Assembly: GCA_963576475.1 (NCBI GenBank)
Contig: OY754975.1
Location: forward strand, 21,571,169 to 21,635,168
DNA length: 64,000 nucleotides
Direction: 5' to 3'
From: Molanna angustata
Lineage: Eukaryota > Arthropoda > Insecta > Trichoptera > Molannidae
Under the pieces are notes generated by a model. It saw nothing but the letters and a program-made list of their open reading frames with translations, ran no database searches and was not told where the DNA came from. Position 1 is the first letter of the stretch. Every line of letters begins with the position of its first letter. The translations under genes were made by a program, and so were the position numbers. Below are positions 1 through 40,950 of the stretch, piece by piece.

Positions 1-2170
1 CTATTGTCTCACGGATAATATACCTTACAACATGGATAATTAAGTTTAAAATACGGATAATTCAATTTACAACATTGATAATTTAGTAAAAAGAACATCC
101 TTGTTACTTATGCAAGTTGCAAGCTAATTGCCATTTGGCGATTTCTTCCAAATAATCGTCGACCTTAAGCTTGGCTTAGTATTTAGTTAGTAATGTCTCT
201 GCAACGCAATTGCTAACTTAAGAATACTAAATACTCCAGTGAGGTTAGGAGTTAGTATTTTGTTACCTAGGACTGCGCATTCAGGTCATGGAGTGCTGTT
301 TGTTTTGTAATCAAATGAACAAGTTAAATTAAAAACATAATTTACTGTATAAATTTATTAAAAACAACTTAATAAAATCACAAATAATATATCTGTCAAC
401 ATAATATATAAATAATTTGGTCCCACACTTGGTTGATTACAAAAATATACATCGAATCTCATCAAACTTTATATGAAAATATATTTTTCTATGCATTAAC
501 ATAATATACATTTCATCCAGAAATTAATGTCAATTGAGTCTATGATATTTTACTCTAATTTCAAAATTTATTTTGATAGGGCAAAATATTTTCATAAACT
601 GCTAATTTAAATGAAAACATATTTTATTTGGTTATGTTGGATAGTTTTAATTCCATTGGAATGCTTCATTACCAATCAATACCATTGTGTTAATTTAATA
701 AGTAGATATTGGGCCTGAGTCAAATTGAAAAACTCATTTAAAGGGCTTTGCGAGACTTTGAATAGCGTTTTGTCAATTTGACTCAGGGGGGGATTATGTA
801 TTAAAAAAAATATATTATGAAACAATAAATTTGTTTTTACAAAATGAAATTCACCATTTTTGTTTCATCAATGTATGTTAAAAAAAGGTAGTTAACACTT
901 TTTGGTCTATGGGACGTTGAGATTCATAGATTCATATTACTTATAAACTTATATAAAAATATTAAATATGTTTAATTGTATAAAAAGCAACCTTCATAAT
1001 TTTTAATATCACTTTAATTCAAAACTAGATGAAATTGTTTTATAAAACCCACATTACGTGGATAAATGATAAACTGAGAATACAATCTAATGGTAATCAT
1101 GAGGGGATTGTAAGAAATTTATTTCTAAAAGAAAAACTGGAAATGTAGATATAAAAATGTATAAAGCAACCAAGTCCTCAACTTATATTGTGTGTGGTTC
1201 ATAACAGAATCAATCTGCTCTCTAAAAATAAACAATTACTTAAAAGTGTATTAAAAGATTGGAACGGGGGGGGGGCAAGTCCGGCCAAATAGCGGAATAA
1301 AAACCCTGTGTATATTCGATTTATAAAATTTTCTATATACATAGAATACTCTTGCTGCATACATTTATAATGTGGGTTACCATGGAACAGAACTTGCCCT
1401 ACTGATTTGTTGTGAAGTTAAAAAAATATTCTTATCAAAATCAAGGAAAATTTTTTTTTTTAAATAAAAAATGAATATGTCCTTGTTAAACAAGTACATA
1501 TACATCTTCCTACGTTCCCTAAAATAAGCATAAATGCTTTATTAATTGATAACAGTGAATTAAAAAAATATCTTGTTATTATAGATAACAAAAACGAAAT
1601 GGAATTTTATAAGAACACTTAGAAAAAAATGCCAATGCAGGATTATACATTTCCAGAAAAACGATAAGCTATAACTTTCGCTAAACATTTTGAACAAGCT
1701 TCCGGTTGCGCAGAGCGCAAATTTGTGTCTTTTTGCTTCGTTGGTTTACGTGCAAATCGCCCCCCTTCTCGGCTAAAAGTTCAAAGATATTTGGCTACAA
1801 CTCTATCTACTATATTTTCTGAATTTGCATAGTCCTACTGGACATAAGACATGTTTCATGGCTAGCACGCCACTAGAAATATACGCACTTACATAACTTA
1901 ATGTTAAAATTATCAATACATATTTTTCTAAATTATGCCACAAGTTTTTAAATTTACAAACTAATGTACTTAGAACTCATTATAACAGCAAGTTATATAA
2001 ACATTAATACAAATGTTATGATTTAAAAAAAAATACATTGTCTTGTTTCCTCAAACAGACAAAAAATATAAAAATCACTCATGGTAGTTTGGTATTGTTA
2101 CAGAACACATTTGTTATGTCTTTTGTAAGCATTTACACACCACAAATTAACATGGAAAGAGAATATTTAT
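1..2170. other. AT-rich intergenic sequence downstream of Gart
   Basis: No gene is supported. It holds repeat debris: a decayed GGGGGGCAAGTC MITE half at about 1265, a SINE-A tail at about 1445-1540, and a copy of dispersed repeat C at about 1650-1860 with GTTTACGTGCAAATCGCCCC. Confidence 0.6.
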
Positions 2171-2174
2171 TTAA

Positions 2175-2842
2175 CCCTTTTAGTGCTATACATATTTTAC
2201 CAATATATGCTAAATAATGCCAGTAAAAAAGTGCATTTTTATAGATTTTATATAAACAAGAGAAATATTCACCATTTCCGTTACAATACACCAATATTCA
2301 TAATTTTTTCAACATTCTCTTCAGAAGATTTTATACTATGATAGTAAAAACAGAAATTGAATACTACATATTTATTGAAAAGAAAATTACAGAAAGTATA
2401 TGGAAAATGAACAAGATTTATTACACCATGCAGTCTTTTTTTACACATGGAGCAAATCAAGTTGGATCTTTTCACTGCACTTCTGTTCTTACTACTGCAT
2501 ACCACATACCACAATATCACTTCCACTATCGCTCTCATAATCACTAACGCAGTTTTCAAATTGTTCTATCATTTCAACGTCTGTATCTGAAAATTCACTT
2601 GTATCCGACATTTTGAAATTTAAATTAGAAATATTAAAAAAATAATAATCACGATGTTTATATAAAAAATATGCGAGCGAATAAAGTTAGAATGCAATAT
2701 AATGAATAAAAATACCAACACGGTAACACGACCGTCACCTTCGCGTGCCAAAAGTGAACTGTCAAAAGGAGCGCTACCGCGACGCTGGCATTTTTCACAA
2801 CTAGCGAGAGCAACGCGACGGCGCTCCTTGGCACTAAAAGGG
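2175..2842 (-). mobile_element. piggyBac-like element, internally deleted, TTAA on both sides
   Basis: A 668-bp element with 12-bp terminal inverted repeats CCCTTTTAGTGC...GCACTAAAAGGG lies exactly between TTAA duplications (2171-2174 and 2843-2846), the piggyBac target site. On the minus strand it keeps the acidic start of a transposase (ATG at 2609-2611, MSDTSEFSDTDVEMIEQF, stop at 2492-2494). In another frame it keeps a cysteine-rich tail (YVVCSSKNRSAVKRSNLICS, then MCKKRLHG), typical of the C-terminal zinc-finger-like domain. The catalytic middle is missing, so it is non-autonomous. Confidence 0.82.
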
Positions 2843-3305
2843 TTAAAAGGTAAGGTAATTGTGTTTGGATCGTGATTTCATTTGATGCAGTGGTAATGTC
2901 TACAAAAGCCCTCATGGCACATTCACAAAAAAAAACATCTTCAGTCAAGAATAATAGAAAAAACACAGTAGTCTCATTATGTTATTCTATTTTTGTATAT
3001 TACATTTAGACAAAATTAAAAATTATGTAAAAAGGTATAAAAATTGAAATTTATAAAAACAAACTGACACATTTTCTTTATGAGAATTTGCTGAGAATCG
3101 ACTGTAACACAGTTTTGAATGAATAGCGTCATCAATTTTATCATAAAATATTATGCAGACATCGTCTTAGTTTCTAAAATTATTTTGTAAGTAAAGAATA
3201 CATTTATCATCTCTATCTTTTTGTATTTTCATCACAAGATAAATGTCACTCGTAGCAGCACTTTCCAAATTCATTATTGTTTTCTTAATTAATATATGTA
3301 GTTAA

Positions 3306-3311
3306 TTTATT
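3306..3311 (-). terminator. Gart: Candidate Gart polyadenylation signal
   Basis: AATAAA on the minus strand (TTTATT on plus) lies 124 bases after the stop codon, the first canonical hexamer I see there. Cleavage would be expected near 3280-3295. In AT-rich DNA such hexamers are common, so this is an inference. Confidence 0.4.
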
Positions 3312-3434
3312 ATATTTTTGTATCAATAAATTGAGATAGTCAAAAGTACACGTTAAATAAATACATAATTTGTTAATGTTACATGTAGCTGTCTGGTAGA
3401 TTGGAATGGTTCGGAGAATAGTCATATTTTTAGA

Positions 3435-32743
<29,309 letters not shown>

Positions 32744-32878
32744 ATTATCCTATAAAATAATCATTTATTGATTGAACATGGAATGAAATTTTATTCAATT
32801 TAAAAAACGTATGCAGTTAAACTGGTCTTTTTATCTACGAAACAAGTTCAAAATGAGCTTAAAAATTGTCTCCTATAT

Positions 32879-33581
32879 CAGGGGTGGCGAACCTTTTTGG
32901 GTCCGCGGGCCAAAAATCATCAAATATTATTTCTCAATGGCTGGCGTGCCTAAGCAGTAAAAAAATAAACAAAATAGAAAAAAAGAGTTTTTTTCTGAAT
33001 TTTATTAACAAGCTTAAAAATTACAATAGATTTTCTTAAAAATAAAATTGTTATCACTAAAAGTCACATTAGTTATTTATCAATGAGATTTGATGAAAAT
33101 TTCTTAATATCTGGTTCATATTTCGTCACTTTATGATACACATTAAGCAAAAATTCGAACAAACACAAAACACAGCTCATTTAATCACACCATTTTTTGG
33201 TGAAAAACATTATTCTAAAGAGATATTGTTCTTTTTCACTTGTGAATATTGTACATATGTGATTTGGTGTATATTGTAATAATAAACAACAAATTACAAT
33301 TAACATAACCTCAAATGAAAACAAACGTCAAAGGCAGTGTTGCCAATATAAAAATTGATAGAAGTTGCCACGATAAAATAATAAACAATTGTCGTTTATC
33401 TCGGGAAACATTTGACAATTAATAAAACGGAAAAAATTAATAATTCAGGGATTATTTAATAAAAACTTAAATTTTTAAACTTGAAAATTTAAAAAAAAAT
33501 TAACATAGAAATCCTTCGCGTGCCATCCAAATTATCAAACGTGCCACCTCGGGCACGCGTGCCCTAGGTTCGCCACCCCTG
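32879..33581. mobile_element. hAT-like MITE (703 bp), perfect 16-bp TIR and 8-bp TSD
   Basis: Ends CAGGGGTGGCGAACCT...AGGTTCGCCACCCCTG are perfectly inverted and flanked by TCCTATAT at 32871-32878 and 33582-33589. The interior is AT-rich with no coding signal. It lies just upstream of Gart coding exon 1, inside the first intron. Confidence 0.85.
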
Positions 33582-34299
33582 TCCTATATGATCCAAAATG
33601 TAGTTCGCTCATGATGATTGTATACTTGAAGCCTTATCGTGATAGATACTCATAAATTATTGTGTTTTCCGTTTAGATAGATATTCATAAATTGTGATGT
33701 ATTATAGCTGTATATTATAATTTGTATATTTGAAATTGTGATATGTTATAATTATGTGTTGGACATAATGTGATAGATAAGTATGGACTGTGTCATTTAA
33801 AATGAGTGCAAAGCTATTCCGACACAAGCACTGCTTAGTGGAATAGTTATTATTCACTGGATGTTGGTACTGATAGATTGTACCTATTCATTTTGTCAGT
33901 GCCAACATATTCTAAATTGTCTATGTTTCATAATTTAATTGTACCTACTATTGTTGCACTATTGTATTGTTGTTATTTTTATATGTTAATGTGGATTTAA
34001 ATAAATAAAACTAATTATGTTCAAGTGTCATTCCATTTCTGGAGCCAAAGGCTACATAAATTTCTGAAGGAAATTTAACTGTGATTTTTCAAGATTTCCA
34101 GAGCAGTTTTAAAAATATTCTGATTGGGAAATGAAGGTTTTTAAATTAGGTCAACCCTGCCATCCTGTAAAAAAACTAACATTTATCTCATTATAGAATC
34201 GTCACATATAATTTATTTCAAACCAACTCGTCGTATCATTGAAAGGTAAAGATCTGACTGTTTTGTCACTGTTTTTTGTAAGAATGATGAATAAGTTTT

Positions 34300-34480
34300 A
34301 GATGGGTCGATGGCAGAGCGGTTAGCGCACTGGGCTAATAATCCAGTGGTCGTGAGTTCGAATCCTGCCTCGACAGATTTCGTTCACCTATGGCACAAGC
34401 ATTTATGCTTATTTTAGAGTACGTAGGAAGATGTATATGTACTTGTTTAACAAGGAAATATTCTATTTTTTTTAAATAAA
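34300..34480 (+). mobile_element. SINE-A, tRNA-derived, best copy
   Basis: The head looks like a tRNA: an A-box-like TGGCAGAGCGGTTAGCG, an anticodon arm CTGGGCTAATAATCCAG, and a B-box GAGTTCGAATCC. It is followed by a non-tRNA body (CACAAGCATTTATGCTTATT) and a tail ending near AAGGAAATATTC. The anticodon would read AAT (Ile-like). It is not a tRNA gene: no acceptor stem closes and the same body recurs at many sites. Confidence 0.8.
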
Positions 34481-34994
34481 ATAAAATAAAAAGTGTTGTA
34501 TAATCTACAATTAAATCAAATAACTATTATTTTTGTCTTTATAGTGTCATCACTGCATCTTATGACATCAAATATTGTCCTTCAAAAAACAGTAAAATAT
34601 ATTTTCTATAGATGGCATTCAAGAAATTGTACAAAGAAGAAATTATTGTTAAGAACATTGAATTTTTTCAATAATCTTTAGAGTAATACTTCTATTACAA
34701 TGAATTACATATATTGATGATGAAATAATATATTATGCGTTTTAGGTATTGTCTATTAAATAGTATTTTACTATAGATATGTTATTGAACCATTCTTATC
34801 TGTGACATTAATGAATGACCCTATACAGACGTCCGTATACTCCTGTTATACACAATAAATAAAAATTAAATAATGAGGTGGTTATTATACAAATTATGTA
34901 TTTACTTCAATTGCGAGCTATCATCAAATATGTAATGAATCTTCAATTTCAAACCCATATTCAGTTTTAAATATATTTATTTAATACATTCTTA

Positions 34995-35159
34995 CGCGAC
35001 GTCCTAACGTAGGCGATTCAAAGCAAACGCAATTGCGAAGCGATCCGAAGCGGTTACACGCGAATTCAAAGCGATGCAGGACACTTCCATAGTTACCGAC
35101 TGTTTGTTATTTTCACACCGCTTCATGTTCGCTTTGAATCGCCTACATAGGACATCGCG
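34995..35159. mobile_element. Short TTA-flanked MITE (165 bp)
   Basis: Inverted ends CGCGACGTCCTAACGTAGGC and the matching GCCTACATAGGACATCGCG extend into a shared GCGATTCAAAGC core, flanked by TTA at 34992-34994 and 35160-35162. A SINE-C copy follows immediately at about 35163. Confidence 0.65.
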
Positions 35160-35162
35160 TTA

Positions 35163-35345
35163 CACCCTACGCAAGCGTCCAATTTATTGCCAAAATGGCA
35201 TTTTCTTACAACAAACCAGTGTTTCCATAACAGAGAAGTAAGATTTGCATCACGAGAAATGAATTTAAATAAATTTCTCCTATGCTGGGAATAGAATCCA
35301 CAATGCCACATCAAATGGGGGCTAACTGCTATTCTACAGCGGTCG
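35163..35345 (-). mobile_element. SINE-C copy adjoining a MITE
   Basis: Reverse copy starting at CACCCTACGCAAGCGTCC, directly after the TTA of the MITE 34995-35159. The head is degraded (GGGAATAGAATCC). Confidence 0.65.
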
Positions 35346-36284
35346 ACTATACATATCGCACCTTGAGTGTAAAACAGAAATATGTGTAAATAAAAGTTTG
35401 GAGATATGGGAGTTTAAAAATTTCACATTGCTTGGGAAATTTGGATATACCAAAACTGTCACCAGTCATTTCTTCTCTTCGTTCAGAAACAACCTCTATT
35501 TACTTTCTGAAGATGAATGGATTACTCCCATATCTCCAAACTATTTGCACACTGCACGTACTTAAATTTTACACTCACAGTGCAATATATTTTATACAGA
35601 TGAATAGATTCAGTCAAAACTAATTTAAAGTGAATAATTTTAAACTGAATGAAAAAATATAGTGAAACACTAAAATTGGTTGTATCTAGCCTTTAAGATC
35701 ATTTATGAAATAAAATAAAATACTAATAAGACAAAGTTTGTAGGAAAACAATATTTGAAATAAAATGTATTTAAAACGTCAAATAATAGGTAAAATAGTA
35801 TGAAAAGTCAATGGGATAACTTATTATGATGTTTAATTCAATGGCAGAATCAATTCTCATATAAAGCTTCGAAAACAAAGCGTATATCGTATTGAAATGC
35901 GTTGTATTTTGTTAACTTTATGTATAAAATGGAAATCTGTTTGTTTTGAAAAAAGGTTATGATTTTTAATTGACATCGTTGTTTCAAAACAGTTTACGTC
36001 CTTGATACGTACCGGAATAATAAATACGACCACTAGAAACGCAATATTTTTGATTTTGTACAAAATATAATATAGATATCAGAAAATGTTTAGTTTTTAA
36101 TGAACTTCGTGTTTGTTTGAAAATATAGGTTATCAATCAAACCATTGATTTGTCCAATTTAAATTGTAACACAAATTGAATAAGATATTACGCGTTATGT
36201 CTAGAGGAATTTATAAAAAAACGCTAAAAAGTAACTTACTTTAATATGAAATTAAACAATTGTACAATTTATAAAATCGCCTAC

Positions 36285-36400
36285 CTTCATGAAATTGACA
36301 CAACAAAAAAAAACAAGCAAGAAGCAAATCAATGCAACACACAAATGCAACTTGGAACACGTGTAGGTCGAAATAAACTGATAAATTACTTCTTATCTTC
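36285..36400 (-). promoter_or_regulatory. Gart: Probable Gart first exon (5' UTR, possible short coding start) and promoter region
   Basis: The first recognised coding exon begins with an acceptor (TTTTATAG) six bases before its ATG, so a 5' exon must lie upstream. On the minus strand at 36285 an ATGAAG is followed directly by a good donor, GTAGGC. Spliced to 32749 this gives ATG AAG GAT AAT ATG, in frame with the internal ATG, so translation could start four residues earlier. The high-coordinate edge (transcription start) is a guess. No TATA box was identified with confidence. Confidence 0.45.
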
Positions 36401-36799
36401 GACAACACTACGAACCGATTGAAAACATTAGCAAAATCTTATTGGAGGAAATTCTAGACAACCGGATTTTCAATTCAAGTTAGTATTATTTTTTAATGTT
36501 TTTAAGATTATCATTATTGTATCATTTATAATTATTATACATAAATATTATTTTATTTGTATTACAAACATTCATGAAACAACCCCTACAGCTATTGAAA
36601 TACCATTTTATAAATCACCAAAATAATCTCCAGATTTTGAAACAAGAATATTGAATTTGTGGAAATCTCGATCCTACACTAGACTTCGTAAATATCAGTG
36701 ATACCCCTCCCAAGTTGCTTGGAGGACGAGCTCACTTCAAGTCAATTGAGGTCGATACACAATTTAATGTCAATTTAAATTTATAAAAAATATTACTTT

Positions 36800-38150
36800 A
36801 TGCGATCGTGGTCTGACTGGAATAGCGTCGTGAAAAAGAATGTCAAATTATCAATATTCAAAAGTTAGACGGCACGATTTTATCACAGAAAAAAATTAAA
36901 AATAAAATAATGTTGGCAATAAATTAGGACGTCACAAATTAAAATAAACAAAGTCAATTATGGGCGTCACAAATTAAAATAATGTCAATAAAATAAATAA
37001 ATAAATAACACAGCCGAAATATTGTCACAAGAAAAAATGTTCCAAATAGTGTTGGTTTTTGGGGCACATATAGTCCTTCATTCACAGCCATGAACGTACT
37101 GATCGTACTGATACACCTTCAATGCCGGAACAGACCGTCGTCGATGGGCGAAGGAGGCAGGCTATCGGCGAAAGTATCCTCGGATCCCAGACTCCGGCAG
37201 ATGCCAGTCGAGTGGCTGCGTCAGAAGCGAACGACGGTGGCGCTAATCTCAAGGAGATGCAGGCCGTTGCGACTCGACAGCGTTTTTAGTGACGCGACCT
37301 CTCCTGATCGCGTTATTTTTTTATTTTGAATTCGGCGCTAAATCAGGCCACAAACAAACATTTGTGAAAAATAAGTGTGAAAAAAAAAAGTTTAACAATA
37401 ACACATAACCTCAAAAATATGTGACATTGCGAGTGACAGGTGACAGTCGAAATTATACACGCGTCGTGTCTACACGGACCGCGCTCACTCGTGGCCAGAG
37501 CAGCTGCAAACCGCACCAAAGGGTGTCGGTTAGGCTCGCTCCACACCGGCAGCCATGGACGTGACACCTGGAGAGCCGAAATGGATCGGCGCACCACCAT
37601 TCGGCGAGAGAACCGCTTTCCTGTACCGAAGCGGGTGCTGAGTTTGGAAAGTGTTCCAAACGCTGTTGGGTTGCGCTGGACCCTGGAGCAATGGCCTGCA
37701 TCTCCTTGAGACTCGCCCCGCCGCCGTTCGCTCCCGCCAATCACTCGACCGGCATCTGCCGTTGTCTGGGACCCGAGGTTGCTTTCGTCGATAGCCTTGC
37801 CCCTTCGCCCACCGACGACGGTCCATTCCAGCATTGACGGTGCATCAGCACGCTCCTGGCCGTGAAGAAGATTATGTGTGCGCCAGAAAACTATATATAT
37901 GTGACAATTTTATTTTATGTGACAATATTTCGGCTGTGATTTTTTATTTAATTATTTTAGTGACATTATTTTAACGTGTGACGTCCAATATTGACTCTAT
38001 TTATTTTAATTTGTGACGTCCTAATTTATTGCCAATTTTAATTATTTATTTTATTAGACATTTTTATCGTTTTTTGTTGTGACATGACATGACCGTGCCG
38101 TCTGACGTTTGTGCGCTGACACTTGACATTTGTGTATCGTCAGACCACAG
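36800..38150. mobile_element. Large foldback element with GC-rich core
   Basis: The outer AT-rich arms (about 36800-37045 and 37900-38150) and inner GC-rich arms (about 37090-37285 and 37690-37860) are inverted copies. Shared words are ACACAGCCGAAATATTGTCAC, AGGACGTCACAAATTAAAAT, GACCGTCGTCG and CAAGGAGATGCAGGCC. A roughly 400-bp unique middle lies between. Reading frames in the core (for example 37343-37834 on minus) exist in several frames at once and match no family I know. It sits 0.4 kb upstream of the Gart first exon. Confidence 0.6.
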
Positions 38151-38219
38151 CTTCAGTTATAGTATAGTTTCTATTCATTCTCGTTCAGCGAGGTTATGTG
38201 TGGACAATCAAATTCCATT

Positions 38220-38560
38220 TCAACATTGGAAAAAGGTGAGCTCTACCTCGAAGCCTCTTGGGAGGAGGGTATCAATAGCATTCTCCAAACTCAGCATCCG
38301 CCACGGTCCTGAAAGGTTCTCTTGCCGAACGCACCCTTCGGTCGTTCGGTAAACTTCCTGTCCAAATGCCACGCGCGTCTTCTTTCGACTGTCTAATAGA
38401 CAGTGTCTAAGTGTCACATTTTCGAGGTTATGTCGTTGTCAAAAAAAAATCTGACGTTTTTACACTGTTCTTTGGTTGCTTGTGGTGTGCTAGTCCGACT
38501 GTCAGAAAATTGTCACATTTTCGAGGTTATGTCAAATGTCACTTTTTTTTCTCTCGCTGT
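38220..38560 (+). repeat. Fragment of the GC-cored repeat family
   Basis: A GC-rich piece (CCAAACTCAGCATCCGCCAC) related to the core of 36800-38150, followed by two copies of TGTCACATTTTCGAGGTTAT about 100 bp apart. Confidence 0.5.
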
Positions 38561-38649
38561 TGAAAATGTGAGAATCATAGTTTAGGGAATGTATGAGGAT
38601 GCATATGTACTTGTTTCAAGGGCAAATACATTCTTTAAAAAAATACTTT

Positions 38650-39080
38650 TTCATATTTATACTAATTTTCAGCGTTCGAACTTTTATGATTTTTGAAATA
38701 CATACATAGAAAAATAAAGTAAAATTTCAAAATTTGATAACCCCTGACTGAAACAAAAATTCAAAATTCTGAGTATAAAAGTGTTGTATGCCTATAACTT
38801 TCTATATATTCTGAAATTTTAGGCTCTGTGCATAAAGCAGAAAAAAAGTTATAAGGACGGACACACACACAGACACTATTCTACTCCTATTCTACTCCGA
38901 ATTCTAAGTAAATCCATATATGAAACATGTATGCTGCGAAGCCTCTAAGTTGGTGTTTTTTTACTTCAAAGTAGAAACAGCCGTGAAAAATATAGACCTG
39001 GCATACAAATCTCGCATATCTTGGCTTGAAACTATGTTAAGATAAATGAATTCTCTTCAACAAATCGACAGATGGATAAT
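38650..39080 (+). repeat. Dispersed repeat A, partial copy
   Basis: Shares CCCCTGACTGAAACAAAAAT, GAAGCCTCTAAGTTGGTGTT and ATCTTGGCTTGAAACTATGT with the other copies. It contains a short (AC)n run. Confidence 0.75.
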
Positions 39081-39256
39081 TCTGTGATTATGCAGTTTTT
39101 TTTATGAAATGAAAGTTTCAAAGAATGTTAAATGTAAAAAAATGGTAAGTTAATTTACTTTGATTTCATCTGCGAAAACTTCTAAAATGCTCTCACTTTT
39201 CGAAAAATATTTTTTTCTAGAATACTTAAAATGGGGATCAAAAATTTATTCGGGGG

Positions 39257-39566
39257 CAGGGCCGGATAAACGTGTTTTTGCGCCCGTAGCAATATATTTG
39301 AAATCGCCCCCCAGCCTACATTTTTTTGGAATTTTAAATGTAGAATCATTTAAAATTATTTAAAATTACATCGGGTCTAAAATGAAAAATCATTGACATT
39401 TTTTTTACATACATACGTCACCCCGAGCCTCTCTCCGAGTACGCAAAGAGAACCGAGCTGCGGATTTTTTATTTATATAATTTACATTTTAGGATTTTAA
39501 GCGCCCTTTTTAAGATAACCGCCCTGATTTCTTGTTCCTTATTGTTCTATGATTTAACCGGCCCTG
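39257..39566. mobile_element. hAT-like MITE (310 bp) with perfect 8-bp TSD
   Basis: It starts CAGGGCCGGATAAACG and ends TTTAACCGGCCCTG, flanked by TTCGGGGG at 39249-39256 and 39567-39574. This is a different TIR family from the CAGGGGTGG elements. It lies between Gart and DCP1. Confidence 0.8.
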
Positions 39567-40239
39567 TTCGGGGGTTATCAATTTTAAAAACGAGTAAATA
39601 CACTTTTATAGTTAATGTTTAGTACTAAGCACAATCCACTTTTGTGATTGAGCTTTGCAGCAACTTGCGAATTTCAGTATATTGTTGATAATCCTAGCTT
39701 TATATGAAAGCTTTTTTTCGAAACTTTTACAGTACTCAGTTTCGTGGAATTATATGAATATTTGAAAATATACATATATTATGAATTTTCATCGCATATT
39801 TGTAACTATGTAGTGTTTCCATTACAAGCATCACTTATTTATTATCTTTTTCACACGAAAGGTTATCAAAACATGAACTTGCTCTGTGAATGGGTAGGTA
39901 ATTTCATTTATTTTAAGTCTACAAATATATGTATAAATCAATGATATTAATTTATTTTATCGATAATTCATTTGAAAATGGGTGAAAAGTCCATAATTTT
40001 TCTTTTCATCTCTAGAAAATATATAGGTTAGTGAAGGTACTTATTTGAGGATGCATTAAAGTGTGTATTTTCAAAGTAATACACTTTTACTGCGTTCGCA
40101 TTTAAAATTACTGTGATTGAAAAATATATAATTACCGTTTTTGTCATCCAAGGTGTAAAACAATATGTGATTTTCGTGTGGAATACAATAATATTATCGC
40201 TAAATAAGAATTTATTATAGTGAATAACGTATCTTTAGT

Positions 40240-40950
40240 ATTAACAAAAATGCCGTGGCACAATTAGCGAGGGTTCGCTATTTTCACGTAAGCAGATGAC
40301 GCGACCTCTTCTGTTCCGTTTTTTTCTTATTTTTTCAATTGTCGCCATAATTGCCTGAGGCAATGCTGACGGAACAAGAAAAAAAATATTGTTCTCACAT
40401 TTTCAACAGCAAGAAAAAAAACTGACTATACCTCGAAAATCGTGATTTTTTTCTTTATTATTAATTTTATCATGCCTATGTTTTTTATTTTGTTTGTATT
40501 ATTTTATTTTGTTGTTTTTTTATGATTTTGGTAATGCCCGTGTTTATTTTTCTTAGAAATTTTTGTAAATGCTCTCATGCGCGTAGAACTTAATAAATAT
40601 ACAGGCGTAGTGTCGACACGGACCGCGCTAAAAAAAACGCGCGTCCGCGTTTCTTGCGCTCAGGAGGCCATGTCAAGAGACATCGGAGCCATAAGAGCCT
40701 GCTTCGTGCTTCGTGGTGCCGTGAATGGACGTTGCAATTTATATGCTGCCGCTGCGGTCCTGTGGAGTAGCAGATTCTGCATCGGAAAGGGATCCGATGC
40801 CATCGAGTCATGTTCATCCTGGAGCTACAGCCTGCAGTGTCACTCCCTGTTGAGCCCTGCTGCCCTGAAGATATCTGCCACTGCCATTCCCGATGCAGCC
40901 ACTCGATCAGCATCTACTGTTGATATTTTATTTTCTACATTTATTAAACA
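40240..40950. repeat. Second copy of the GC-cored repeat family
   Basis: It contains GATGACGCGACCTCTTCTG and GTGTCGACACGGACCGCGCT, both echoed at 37285-37310 and 37465-37490, and a GC-rich block (40570-40920) related to the 37.7-kb core. The minus-strand frame at 40590-40913 has no recognised domain. Confidence 0.5.

Larger units (their letters stand above)
33590..36284. other. Gart first intron, distal part
   Basis: AT-rich sequence with SINE-A (34.3 kb), a TTA MITE and SINE-C (35.0-35.35 kb). An inverted pair around CATATCTCCAAAC (35400-35545) is also visible. No nested gene was recognised. Confidence 0.5.

Noticed and set aside
34300..34480. tRNA-Ile-like sequence (also 26.6, 5.5, 56.8, 45.6 and 46.5 kb)
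   Set aside because: A and B boxes and an anticodon arm are present, but the acceptor stem does not close and each is followed by the same non-tRNA body found elsewhere; these are SINE heads.
32744..36284. A nested gene in the first Gart intron, as the pupal cuticle gene in Drosophila
   Set aside because: I looked for a cuticle-protein or other frame on both strands and saw only short frames and repeats.
37343..37834. 163-residue minus-strand frame as a gene
   Set aside because: It lies in a foldback repeat core; GC-rich sequence is open in at least three frames and no domain is recognisable.
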